This document shows, piece after piece, positions 18,122 to 25,844 of a stretch of DNA of 64,000 bases. Source of the stretch: Bacteroidota bacterium (GTDB taxonomy: Bacteria; Bacteroidota; Bacteroidia; Chitinophagales; Chitinophagaceae); assembly GCA_018267915.1 (NCBI GenBank), contig JAFDXN010000060.1:124001-188000 (forward strand), in the 5' to 3' direction. The notes under the pieces are model-generated. The model saw only the letters and a list, made by a program, of their open reading frames with translations. It searched no databases and was not told the DNA's origin. Within the stretch, counting starts at the first letter, position 1. Each line of letters begins with the position of its first letter. The position numbers and the translations under genes were made by a program.

Positions 18122-19600
18122 ATGAGCAAAAACTTTTACGATACTCCTAATAATATTTCTAACGAAGCGGAAGCAGCATGGGACAAGTGTTTGGGCGTGA
18201 TAAAAGACAATGTGAACTGGCGTACATTCCAGACATGGTTCGAACCTATAAAAGCCGTGGCACTGGAAAACAGTGCGCTCACGCTCCAGGTGCCCAGTCA
18301 ATTCTTCTACGAATGGCTTGAGGAGCACTACGTAGAGTTACTGGGCAAAACCATTAAGCGGGTGCTGGGTAAAGACGGCCGCCTTGAATACCGCATACTG
18401 ATGGAAAGCAACGCGACGCAGCGCAACCCGGCTTCTATCAACATGCCCGCAAGCAATTACTCAAAAACACCGAAAGAAAATAATTATGTGGACATGCCGC
18501 TGAAGTGGGATGACCCGCACAATATTAAAACGCCCTACGCTATACCGGGACTGAAGCGCATGCAGATAGACCCGCAACTGAATGCCAACTACAGTTTTGA
18601 TAATTATGTAGAAGGCGACTGCAATCGCGTGGCACGCTCGGCAGGATTGCATGTGGCACAAAAGCCAGGCGCAACATCTTTTAACCCGCTTGTGGTGTTT
18701 GGTGGGGTGGGCTGGGGCAAGACGCACCTTGTACAGGCGATAGGTAATGAAGTACGCAGGCTGCATCCAAACAAGGCTGTACTGTATGTAAGTGCGGAGA
18801 AATTCATCAACCAGTTCATAGACCATACGAAGAATAACGAGATCAACGACTTTATCCACTTCTATCAATTAATAGATGTACTGATACTCGACGATATTCA
18901 TCTCTTTGTGCCTGCTACCAAAACGCAGGATGTGTTCTTTGCGATATTCAACCACCTGCACCAGAGCGGTAAGCAGATCATACTCACCAGCGATACGCCT
19001 CCAAAAGACCTGGAGGGTATGCAGGAGCGACTGCTAAGTCGTTTCCGTTGGGGATTGAACGCCGACATACAGCCACCCGATTTCGAAACACGCCAGGCCA
19101 TCCTGCGCATGAAGATGAAGCATGAAGGTCTGGAGATACCGGATGAGGTGGTGAAATACGTAGCTTACAATGTGCAGAGCAATGTGCGCGAACTGGAAGG
19201 TGCGCTGATAGCCCTCTTTGCGCAGGCGACGCTCAATAAAAAGGAGATCGATATTGACCTGGCGAAGCGTGTGATGAAGAATTTTGTGAAGACGGCTGCA
19301 CGCGAGTTGACGATAGAGAACATACAGAAGATGGTATGCGATTATTTCCATATACCATATGACAGGCTGCTGGCCAAGACCCGCAAACGCGAGGTGGTAC
19401 AGGCCCGCCAGATAACCATGTACTTCGCCAAGAAGTTCACCAAGTCGTCGCTCAAGAATATCGGCGAGCACTTCGGCGGCTTCGACCACACTACGGTGAT
19501 CCACTCCTGCCAGACAGTGGAAAACCTGATGGATACCGATGGCGAATACAAAGAGCAACTGCTTGAGCTGCAGCAAAAAGTGCAGCTGGCAAGCCTTTAA
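18122..19600 (+). CDS. dnaA: Chromosomal replication initiator DnaA
   Basis: 492 residues, cytoplasmic. DnaA binds origin DNA and opens it for the replisome. Domain I (residues ~15-95, including WRTFQTWFEPIKAVALEN) is followed by a short linker, the AAA+ domain III with Walker A GGVGWGKTHL, Walker B LILDDIHLF and a sensor arginine region, and the DNA-binding domain IV ending in the GGFDHTTVIHSC signature. Two deviations are visible. Trp replaces the usual Leu in the Walker A loop (GVGLGKT), and Phe stands before DHTTV where most DnaA proteins have Arg or Lys. The gene is followed by a tRNA operon with its own promoter. Confidence 0.95.
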   Translation: MSKNFYDTPNNISNEAEAAWDKCLGVIKDNVNWRTFQTWFEPIKAVALENSALTLQVPSQFFYEWLEEHYVELLGKTIKRVLGKDGRLEYRILMESNATQRNPASINMPASNYSKTPKENNYVDMPLKWDDPHNIKTPYAIPGLKRMQIDPQLNANYSFDNYVEGDCNRVARSAGLHVAQKPGATSFNPLVVFGGVGWGKTHLVQAIGNEVRRLHPNKAVLYVSAEKFINQFIDHTKNNEINDFIHFYQLIDVLILDDIHLFVPATKTQDVFFAIFNHLHQSGKQIILTSDTPPKDLEGMQERLLSRFRWGLNADIQPPDFETRQAILRMKMKHEGLEIPDEVVKYVAYNVQSNVRELEGALIALFAQATLNKKEIDIDLAKRVMKNFVKTAARELTIENIQKMVCDYFHIPYDRLLAKTRKREVVQARQITMYFAKKFTKSSLKNIGEHFGGFDHTTVIHSCQTVENLMDTDGEYKEQLLELQQKVQLASL

Positions 19601-19607
19601 AATTCTT

Positions 19608-19637
19608 TTTGTTTTTTGGCTAATAAATCTATCTTTG
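19608..19637 (+). promoter_or_regulatory. Promoter of the tRNA-Ser/tRNA-Pro unit
   Basis: TTTG at 19608-19611, an 18-base spacer, then TATCTTTG at 19630-19637, matching both the -33 and -7 Bacteroidota elements. The first tRNA begins about 60 bases downstream. Confidence 0.72.
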
Positions 19638-19704
19638 CAATCCCTTTTGCAGGGGTAACAAGTTCTTAAAAATAGCTGTGGGCGCAGCCCGCAGGTTGAA
19701 TGCA

Positions 19705-19793
19705 GGTGAGGTGGGTGAGTGGCCGAAACCAATAGTTTGCTAAACTGTCGTACGGGTTAAACCGTACCGCGGGTTCGAATCCCGCCCTCACCG
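19705..19793 (+). tRNA. tRNA-Ser(GCT)
   Basis: An 89-base class II tRNA. The 7-bp acceptor stem pairs 19705-19711 with 19786-19792, with discriminator G at 19793 and no encoded CCA. The anticodon loop TTGCTAA gives anticodon GCT, reading AGC/AGU codons. The long variable arm (ACGGGTTAAACCGT region) and the T arm GCGGG-TTCGAAT-CCCGC are clear. Confidence 0.95.
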
Positions 19794-19839
19794 CTGTATT
19801 AGACCAAAAATATTGGCGGTTTACTGCCAATGACCGGTT

Positions 19840-19914
<75 letters not shown>

Positions 19915-19951
19915 ATCGGCAGCCGTAGCTTTAGCGAAGGCAGCCAAAAAG

Positions 19952-19984
19952 AAAAAGCTCAGCAGCAATGCTGGGCTTTTTTGT
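19952..19984 (+). terminator. Intrinsic terminator of the tRNA unit
   Basis: A 9-bp stem (19956-19964 with 19969-19977, one G-T pair) with loop GCAA, extended by A/T pairing and followed by T residues to 19982. It begins about 39 bases after tRNA-Pro. Confidence 0.87.
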
Positions 19985-20015
19985 TTTTCCAGTTAACTCA
20001 TGTCGTTAAGTATAG

Positions 20016-20171
20016 TTATTTGCTGCAAATAAAAAAATAAAGAGGGTATTAGCTCTCGCGCCCGTGGTTGCCTGCTCATTTATCATAGGCTACGCCCTGG
20101 ACATCAAAAAAGCCGAACATACTCCGCCCAATGGCGTGACGGGAATAAGTCCGAGAACTACTGTGTATTAA
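20016..20171 (+). pseudogene. Possible small exported ORF without a usable start
   Basis: Between the tRNA terminator and the DinB gene an open frame of ~50 codons ends at TAA 20169-20171. Its translation looks coding: KKIKRVLALAPVVACSFIIG is a basic then hydrophobic leader, followed by YALDIKKAEHTPPNGVTGISP. No ATG, GTG or TTG lies in this frame. An A7 tract sits at 20031-20037, and one extra A there would join the frame to a TTG at 20020. It may be a decayed or slippage-controlled small membrane or lipoprotein gene, or chance. The family is not recognised. Confidence 0.35.
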
Positions 20172-20208
20172 AGTAGCGACAAAGCGTGGTATGTTTTGTT
20201 TAAAATTC

Positions 20209-20766
20209 TCAGCAATTCAGGGTGTTTTCAATTTGGACGAAATGCCGTTGCTCGTGGGCGATAAAAAAACGGAATGTGTCGCCTAGCTTAAGCTTTACAT
20301 ATTTGCTTAGCGAGATGGGGACGCGGATCGAAGAGATGTTGGCCGAGCGCGACAATTGAAGCAGGTTTAGCAAATGGTGCTGATGTTGTAGAAATTCGCT
20401 CAGCATTTCATGTAGGTCGGGCAGCGTGGTGGGTTCCGCATTTTTAAAGGTCTTCATCTTATGGTTGACGACATTACCGGCACCTGGCTTCATCATGTTG
20501 GTAAAGTAGTTGCCAAACCATCCGGGCCTGAAAACCGGTTGCGCTTTTGTGTGGTGCAGGTGTAGCCGCTCTTCCATCGCAGTAATGTAATACCGGGCAT
20601 AAATATTCAGGTGCTCCAGTGTCTGTGCCACACTCCACTTCCCCGGCGCAGGCTGCTTTTCCAATATTTGTTTAGGCTGTGCTTCCAACAGGGTAGCCTT
20701 CAGGATGAGCTCCCGCACGTCTGCCTGTAGGTTTTCTATAAGTATGTCACTGTTTATCGCTTTCAT
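20209..20766 (-). CDS. DinB-family protein
   Basis: 185 residues, cytoplasmic four-helix-bundle type. The DinB/YfiT-like metal site is represented by His in AQTLEHLNIYARYY near residue 50, and by C-terminal RFFIAHEQRHFVQIENTL, where two His three positions apart would coordinate metal. Superfamily members include thiol-dependent transferases (bacillithiol or mycothiol partners) and many uncharacterised proteins, so the substrate is unknown. It lies 51 bases downstream of the Crp/Fnr regulator on the same strand, so the two may be one operon and it could be the regulator's immediate output. Confidence 0.8.
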   Translation of the reverse strand: MKAINSDILIENLQADVRELILKATLLEAQPKQILEKQPAPGKWSVAQTLEHLNIYARYYITAMEERLHLHHTKAQPVFRPGWFGNYFTNMMKPGAGNVVNHKMKTFKNAEPTTLPDLHEMLSEFLQHQHHLLNLLQLSRSANISSIRVPISLSKYVKLKLGDTFRFFIAHEQRHFVQIENTLNC

Positions 20767-20817
20767 ATCGCAAAGGTCATACGCACGGCATTGCTAATTC
20801 TTGGCATTTACCAAGGT

Positions 20818-21417
20818 TTATATTTTCACAGTATTTACCAGTTTGCTGAAGTTGGTAGCGTCTATGCCAAGGTACGACGCGATGTACTTGTGCGGTACCA
20901 GGTTCAGCAGGTGCGGGCTTCGCTGCATCAATGTTCTGAATTTTTCTTCGCTGGTATAGCATTGCAGTTCTACTTGGCGAAAGAGGGTGCCCTTGAGCGC
21001 TCCTGCAGCAGCATGCAGGAAGAGGGATTGTATCGCCGGGTATTTATTCATCAATTCCTTTATCTCTTCATAGCTGATCCGTAAGAATTGGCTGGCTGTT
21101 AGCGTTTCTAAGAAATACAACGAGGGCGTTTGGGTAAGAAAGCTGTCGGCCACACCGCTGAATGATGGCGGGTAGGTGAATACTATAGTAGCTTCCCTGT
21201 TCTGTTCATCAATATAAAATGCCCGTTGCACTCCTTCTGTCACGAAGTAGAGGTAACGCTCTGTTTCCCCGGCAGTAGTCAGAACGGTCTTACGTTTTGC
21301 CGAAAGGGTTTGCCAGTTACTGCATAGTGCATCCAATTCCTCTTCTTTCAGAGGATGTAGTTTGCCGATATATTCTTTTAGTAGCTTATGTTCGGTACTT
21401 TCCATACATGCGGGCAT
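20818..21417 (-). CDS. Crp/Fnr-family transcriptional regulator
   Basis: 199 residues (Met5 at 21405 is an equally good start). The N-terminal cyclic-nucleotide-binding-type beta-barrel is visible (LTTAGETERYLYFVTEGVQRAFY ... TYPPSFSGVADSFLTQTPS), followed by the dimerisation helix and a short C-terminal helix-turn-helix (HKYIASYLGIDATNFSKLVN). No Fe-S cysteine cluster like that of FNR is present, and the cAMP-binding arginine pattern is not obvious, so the effector is unknown. The gene is divergent from the WalJ/YycJ-like gene. The shared spacer holds a symmetrical 18-base inverted repeat that may be its own operator. Confidence 0.87.
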   Translation of the reverse strand: MPACMESTEHKLLKEYIGKLHPLKEEELDALCSNWQTLSAKRKTVLTTAGETERYLYFVTEGVQRAFYIDEQNREATIVFTYPPSFSGVADSFLTQTPSLYFLETLTASQFLRISYEEIKELMNKYPAIQSLFLHAAAGALKGTLFRQVELQCYTSEEKFRTLMQRSPHLLNLVPHKYIASYLGIDATNFSKLVNTVKI

Positions 21418-21431
21418 TAAAAATACTATTT

Positions 21432-21449
21432 GTATTTGGCGACAAATAC
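21432..21449. promoter_or_regulatory. Candidate Crp/Fnr operator (inverted repeat)
   Basis: GTATTTG-GCGA-CAAATAC: two perfect 7-base arms around a 4-base centre, lying 14 bases upstream of the regulator's start codon. TTTG-N4-CAAA geometry matches the FNR-type half-site spacing. Autoregulation is inferred. Confidence 0.5.
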
Positions 21450-21474
21450 GAATGTGGACAAAATACCACGGCGG

Positions 21475-21507
21475 TTGAGTTCCGGTAAAGAAATCACGTT
21501 AATTTTG
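21475..21507 (+). promoter_or_regulatory. Promoter of the WalJ/YycJ-like gene
   Basis: TTG at 21475-21477, a 22-base spacer, then TAATTTTG at 21500-21507. The ATG is at 21515, so the transcript would have a very short leader. Confidence 0.6.
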
Positions 21508-21514
21508 AGTACTC

Positions 21515-22333
21515 ATGTCTCTTTTCATCGCATCCATAGCCTCAGGCAGTAATGGCAATTGCTACTATATCGGCAATGAGCAGGAAGCTGTGCTGGTGGA
21601 TGCCGGTATCAGCTGCAGGGAAACGGTGAAGCGGATGCGCCGTATCGGGTTGTCAATCGAAAAGGTAAAGGCGATTTTCATTTCACACGAGCACGGAGAT
21701 CATATTCGCGGACTGGATGTGCTATCGCGCCGCTATAATTTGCCGGTGTACATAACGCCTGCCACCCAGCAGCACAGCAGGTTGCTGCTCGACAGGGCGC
21801 TTGTACGTTCATTCAGGGCTTACGAACCGGTGAGCATTGGCAATATCACCGTACGTCCGTTCCCAAAGTTGCACGATGCGATCGATCCACACAGCTTCAT
21901 CGTCTCTTGCGATGGAACGAATATTGGGGTACTCACCGATATTGGTTCTCCCTGTGAGCATGTTATCACGCATTTTAAACAATGCCATGCAGTTTTTCTG
22001 GAAACAAATTATGATGACGTGATGCTGCAGCAGGGCAGGTACCCATACCACCTGAAAAAGCGTATCAGTGGCAATGAAGGTCACCTGTCGAACAAGCAGG
22101 CGCTTGATCTGTTTCTACAGCACCGGCCCGACTTTATGAGTCATGTATTACTATCCCACCTTTCGAAGGACAATAATAATCCGCATTTGGTTATGGATTT
22201 ATTTTATGAGCATGCAGGGATGACAAACATCGTACATGCTTCGCGCTACGAGGAGACAGGCGTCTACCGCATTACCGGGCGTAATGAAATGTACGCTCCT
22301 GTCAGCAAATTGGGCCAGATGTCTTTATTCTAA
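21515..22333 (+). CDS. MBL-fold hydrolase, WalJ/YycJ type
   Basis: 272 residues, cytoplasmic. The opening SLFIASIASGSNGNCYYIGN and the zinc motif ISHEHGDHIRGL (H-x-H-x-D-H) are characteristic of the YycJ/WalJ group of metallo-beta-lactamase phosphohydrolases, exonuclease-like proteins linked in Firmicutes to replication/division coordination and DNA repair. Further ligands are seen in FPKLHDAIDPHSF, LTDIGSP, ETNYDD and VLLSHLSKDNNNP. The function in Bacteroidota is not established. The 3' end overlaps the converging methyltransferase by 9 bases. The divergent neighbour is the Crp/Fnr regulator. Confidence 0.86.
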   Translation: MSLFIASIASGSNGNCYYIGNEQEAVLVDAGISCRETVKRMRRIGLSIEKVKAIFISHEHGDHIRGLDVLSRRYNLPVYITPATQQHSRLLLDRALVRSFRAYEPVSIGNITVRPFPKLHDAIDPHSFIVSCDGTNIGVLTDIGSPCEHVITHFKQCHAVFLETNYDDVMLQQGRYPYHLKKRISGNEGHLSNKQALDLFLQHRPDFMSHVLLSHLSKDNNNPHLVMDLFYEHAGMTNIVHASRYEETGVYRITGRNEMYAPVSKLGQMSLF

Positions 22334-23065
22334 TTTGTAACCATGTATTCCTGTGGCGCAGCCGCTAAAGTAGCTATCGTAACTAACGTTCAGCCCGGCA
22401 TCTGCAAATATTTTGGCAGCTTCACGCGCGTCGCGAAAGATGTTGGTGTAGCGCCACAACATCCGGTATTCCTTCGGGCTGCCTTGCACTAGCTTTCCTG
22501 CCACGGGCACGATGTTCTTTAAATGGAGCTTGTAAAGAAAATGCAGTATCCTGTTGGAGGGTTTCGACACTTCGATAAATGCAAATTGGCCGCCTTGTTT
22601 CAGTATCCTCCGTGTAAGCGCTGCGATGACATTAAGTTGCTCATTGTTGAATGTCTTGAGCCCAAACGCGCATATCACAATATCAAAACCTTCGTCTGGC
22701 AGTTTGCTGTCCAGTAGGTCTTCCTCGAGCAGTTTGGTCTTGTTGCCGAAGTGCTTGTTCTTTTCCCTGGCATATTTTAGCATGCCGGTCGAGAAATCGA
22801 GTGCGTAGAGATCTGCACCCGGGAAACGGGTAAAGATATGTTTCCACATCTCACCCATTCCCGTCATCAGGTCAATGACCTGTAAATCGCCTGGTGCGGG
22901 TGATAAGCGTGCCAGGAACTGCTTCCTCCAGCGGCGTGAAAAGCCGAACGAAAAAATATAGTTCACTCGGTCATAAGAAGCGCTCATCCTGTCGAAAAGC
23001 CCTTTTATATAACCGCTGTTGTAAATGTCCTGGTCTATATCTGTGTCCTCTCGGGCTGTAGCCAT
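22325..23065 (-). CDS. UbiE/MenG-type quinone methyltransferase
   Basis: 246 residues, class I SAM-dependent methyltransferase. The N-terminal FDRMSASYDRVNYIFSFGFSRRWRKQF is the usual UbiE/MenG lead-in. Motif I is VIDLMTGMGEMWKHI, and the acidic residue of motif II lies in LYALDFSTGML. The family methylates demethylmenaquinone or demethoxyubiquinone, and menaquinone would be expected in this phylum. The middle motif (DIVICAFGLKTFNNEQL) and C-terminal GSPKEYRMLWRYTNIF differ somewhat from canonical MenG, so a paralogue with another lipid substrate remains possible. The gene is 38 bases downstream of the ABC importer genes and could be read with them. Confidence 0.78.
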   Translation of the reverse strand: MATAREDTDIDQDIYNSGYIKGLFDRMSASYDRVNYIFSFGFSRRWRKQFLARLSPAPGDLQVIDLMTGMGEMWKHIFTRFPGADLYALDFSTGMLKYAREKNKHFGNKTKLLEEDLLDSKLPDEGFDIVICAFGLKTFNNEQLNVIAALTRRILKQGGQFAFIEVSKPSNRILHFLYKLHLKNIVPVAGKLVQGSPKEYRMLWRYTNIFRDAREAAKIFADAGLNVSYDSYFSGCATGIHGYKLE

Positions 23066-23103
23066 TGTAGGATGTTTAAGGTTTATGTAAGATTAACGCT
23101 GTT

Positions 23104-24171
23104 CTAGTTTTTATCAGGAATCTTATCCACAGGTATTGGCGCAGCTACTATAGTCTGCGGGATGAAATCCCGGTCCATATAGTCAGATATGGGCAAGCGC
23201 TTTTTCAGTATGCCCATCTTTATTGCCATATCCTGGATCTGTTGGAACTCGGCATCTGTCGGGGTTAGTTGTGCGTAGCTCACGCGGTGTGGTGAAGAAG
23301 TAAGTACGTAGTTCAATACTTTTTGATCCTGCCGGAAGTAGGGCGCAGCTAGTTTTGCAGCCTCTGCCCTATGATCTTCCGCCCACTTCCCGGATTCCGC
23401 AATACCACGGACCAGGTCTTTCACTACATCAGGTTTTTCTTTTATCAGGTCTTCATGCACAACTAGTACGCAAGAGACGAAGTTGGGCCATATATCCCTT
23501 GCGAGATACAGCACCTTGCCTATGCCAAGCAACTCCGCCTTTGCACAATGCGGCTCGCCAACGAAATATCCATCGATCGCCTTGGCAGCCAGTGAGGTGG
23601 GCATATCCGGAGGAGGGAGGATCACAAAATTAATATCGTTTGGCTGCATGCCCTGGTCTTCCATCAACTTGTGTATTACAAGGTTTTGGTTGCTGTAAAA
23701 GCTGGGCAATGCGAGCGTTTTTCCCTTGAGGTCCCTGAGAGAGGTTGCTTGTATGTCTTTCCGGATGATGATCTCCGAACCATCCCTGTGTCCCAGGTAA
23801 CATATTTTCACAGGCGCCCCATCTTCGCGCAGCTTCATCGCGAGTGGGGCTATCATAAAGGTGGCCTGTACCTGTTTTGCTTTCAATGCATCCACTACCG
23901 TTGGAAAATCGGTAAAGCGTTGTGAATTAAAATTGGTACTGGTTTTCGTTGTCTTCGACGCAAAATCAGTTACAGGACAGGTAAGGTGACAGGTCACAGG
24001 CAGGTAGCCCACGGTAAGCGAGCGGCGCGCATCATTGTTCGGCCCCTCGTGCACAACGTCTTTTTTATCGGCCACAGCGCTCTTTTGGCTCCATGGGTGG
24101 AAACGCAACAGGCCTATCACCGCTATAAACAGCACCACACCGATCATTAATTTGCCCATTGTAAGTTTCAT
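23104..24171 (-). CDS. ABC transporter substrate-binding protein (NitT/TauT type)
   Basis: 355 residues. An N-terminal hydrophobic segment (residues 6-22) without a lipobox suggests a membrane-anchored binding protein. The domain is NMT1/NrtA/SsuA-like periplasmic-binding type II: VGYLPVTCHLTC at residue ~55, DGSEIIIRKDIQATSLRDLKGKTLALP and DGYFVGEPHCAKAELLG. Relatives bind nitrate, bicarbonate, taurine, sulfonates or pyrimidine precursors, and the sequence does not settle which. A CxxxC pair (CHLTC) sits in the first strand-loop, facing the ligand cleft in homologues. It is the last ABC gene, after the ATPase and permease. Confidence 0.82.
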   Translation of the reverse strand: MKLTMGKLMIGVVLFIAVIGLLRFHPWSQKSAVADKKDVVHEGPNNDARRSLTVGYLPVTCHLTCPVTDFASKTTKTSTNFNSQRFTDFPTVVDALKAKQVQATFMIAPLAMKLREDGAPVKICYLGHRDGSEIIIRKDIQATSLRDLKGKTLALPSFYSNQNLVIHKLMEDQGMQPNDINFVILPPPDMPTSLAAKAIDGYFVGEPHCAKAELLGIGKVLYLARDIWPNFVSCVLVVHEDLIKEKPDVVKDLVRGIAESGKWAEDHRAEAAKLAAPYFRQDQKVLNYVLTSSPHRVSYAQLTPTDAEFQQIQDMAIKMGILKKRLPISDYMDRDFIPQTIVAAPIPVDKIPDKN

Positions 24172-24192
24172 GGTAATTTCTATTTAGTTGTA

Positions 24193-24963
24193 TTAATTCG
24201 TTTTCGAGTTTTCATCAAAGATATGACTTGTATTGCCATCCCATGGTTGCAGGCCCAGCTGGCTTAAGATCGCTTTCATGGCTGCTATTACGGCATTGTC
24301 GGTCAGGTTGCGTGGTTTTGGCGACCTTATTATGAACTCCCTGCTGATAGTTGCCGGGCGCTTCGACAGCACAAATACCCTGTCTGCAAGTTGGGCAGCT
24401 TCCTCGATATCGTGCGTAACAAATATCACGGTACGCTGGCGCAGGGCCAGCAGGCGTACGAGCTCCCTGCGCATACGTAAGCGTGTCTGGTAGTCGAGGG
24501 CTGAAAAAGGTTCGTCCATCAGCAGGATGTCCGATTCTCCGGCAAGAGCCCTTGCTATCTCGGCCCGCTGCCGCATGCCTCCCGAAAGCTCATGCGGGTA
24601 GTGATCCTTAAAGCCCTCGAGGTGTATCAGTTTGATGAGCTCGTCTAACTCTTTTTGTCTTTCCTGCTCCGACATAGATCGCAGGCCCATCGAAATATTT
24701 TCGCCGACAGTCAGCCACGGGAAAAGCCCGTCTTGCTGGTAAACAGTACGTATAATCCCGTTGCTGATCACTTTCCCGCCCACCGGTCTTAAATGTCCGG
24801 ATAAAATGTTGAGAAGCGTGGTTTTACCGCAGCCCGATGGGCCTACGATAGTTACCAACTCGCCCGGGTTCACTTTGAAGTTCAGGTTTTCGAGTACGTG
24901 TATATCGCCATAATTGTGCGAAACTTTTTCGGCTTCGAGTGTGGTTTGTTTACTATCGTTCAT
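24193..24963 (-). CDS. ABC transporter ATP-binding protein (SsuB/TauB type)
   Basis: 256 residues, the cytoplasmic motor of the importer. Walker A is GPSGCGKTTLL (near residue 40), the signature LSGGMRQRAEIARAL, Walker B LLMDEPFSALD and the switch His in VTHDIEEA. Its VYQQDGLFPWLTVGENI Q-loop is typical of the NitT/TauT subgroup. The start ATG overlaps the end of the permease gene by 11 bases, so translation is probably coupled. A C-terminal extension after IRSPKPRNLTD (about 40 residues) has no recognised regulatory domain. Confidence 0.92.
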   Translation of the reverse strand: MNDSKQTTLEAEKVSHNYGDIHVLENLNFKVNPGELVTIVGPSGCGKTTLLNILSGHLRPVGGKVISNGIIRTVYQQDGLFPWLTVGENISMGLRSMSEQERQKELDELIKLIHLEGFKDHYPHELSGGMRQRAEIARALAGESDILLMDEPFSALDYQTRLRMRRELVRLLALRQRTVIFVTHDIEEAAQLADRVFVLSKRPATISREFIIRSPKPRNLTDNAVIAAMKAILSQLGLQPWDGNTSHIFDENSKTN

Positions 24964-25726
24964 ATCCCCAGCGTACGTTGCGTAGTTTAGTTAATTGAGA
25001 GAGAAGACGGTCCATAAGCATACCCAACACACCTATGATCACCATATACGTAACCGCAGTGTCCAGTCGCAATCCGTTGCGTGCATCCCAGATGCCATAA
25101 CCGAGGCCATCCTGGCAGCCTACCATTTCGGCCGCTACTATCACCACCCAGGCAATGCCATAGCTCACGCGCATCGCGGTGATTATCTGTGGCAGCACAG
25201 CCGGAAAAGTAACCTTAGTGAGCAGCTCAGTACCTTTGTAATTATAGTCCTTTGCCACCCGGAAGTAGATACTCGGAATGCTGGCAACAGCTGTCATGGT
25301 TGACATAGCAAGCGGGAAAAATGTGGCCATAAAAATGAGGAACACCGCCGGCTTATCGCCTATGTGAAACCAGAGGATCGCAAATGGTATCCAGGCCAGG
25401 GGTGAAAGGAAGCGAAAGAAGTTAAACATCGGTGTCAATGCGTAGCGAAGCCTGGTATGCTGGCCCAGCCAAAGCCCGGCCGGAATGCCGAGAATGGCCG
25501 ATATCACAAAGCCCACCGTCACCCGCCACATGGAGGCTATTACATCATTGGCCAGGCGCCCTGCCATTACTTCTTCTTTAAAGCTCTTCGCAACGTCGGC
25601 TATGCCTGGCATCTGGTAGGCAGGTACAAGCTTAAAGTACGTGATCGAATACCATATCAGCAGGAAAATGAGAATAACAATCATCGGCAGAACGATCTCT
25701 GCCTTTTTACGGGGCGTTTGCTTCAT
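24953..25726 (-). CDS. ABC transporter permease (SsuC/TauC type)
   Basis: 257 residues with about six membrane helices, and the first gene of the importer operon. The BPD_transp_1 domain carries the EAA-type coupling loop (YKGTELLTKVTFPAVLPQIITAMRVS) that contacts the ATPase. The NitT/TauT subfamily is indicated by LSPLAWIPFAILWF and the AAEMVGCQDGLGYGIW segment, equivalent to AEMI-x-GLGYLI in nitrate and sulfonate permeases. A terminator at 25791 separates it from the upstream outer-membrane protein, so it should have its own promoter, which I could not identify. Confidence 0.9.
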   Translation of the reverse strand: MKQTPRKKAEIVLPMIVILIFLLIWYSITYFKLVPAYQMPGIADVAKSFKEEVMAGRLANDVIASMWRVTVGFVISAILGIPAGLWLGQHTRLRYALTPMFNFFRFLSPLAWIPFAILWFHIGDKPAVFLIFMATFFPLAMSTMTAVASIPSIYFRVAKDYNYKGTELLTKVTFPAVLPQIITAMRVSYGIAWVVIVAAEMVGCQDGLGYGIWDARNGLRLDTAVTYMVIIGVLGMLMDRLLSQLTKLRNVRWGYER

Positions 25727-25790
25727 CCAGGTGTAAGATGGTTGTAATAAAAGTAAATAAAAAGCGAAAATTTCGCACTTCTAAGTTATT

Positions 25791-25827
25791 AAAAAAGACC
25801 GGCATGTTATAATGCCGGTCCTTTTTT
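25791..25827 (-). terminator. Intrinsic terminator after the outer-membrane protein gene
   Basis: A 9-bp GC-rich stem (25797-25805 with 25812-25820) with a six-base loop. On the minus strand it is followed by a U-run from the A6 tract at 25791-25796, and T-runs on the other side make it potentially bidirectional. Confidence 0.85.
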
Positions 25828-25844
25828 AAAAAAGTTGCAATTCC

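Noticed and set aside
19801..19839. Third tRNA or small RNA between the two tRNAs
   Set aside because: Only a 7-bp hairpin (around 19813-19830) is present, consistent with a processing spacer.
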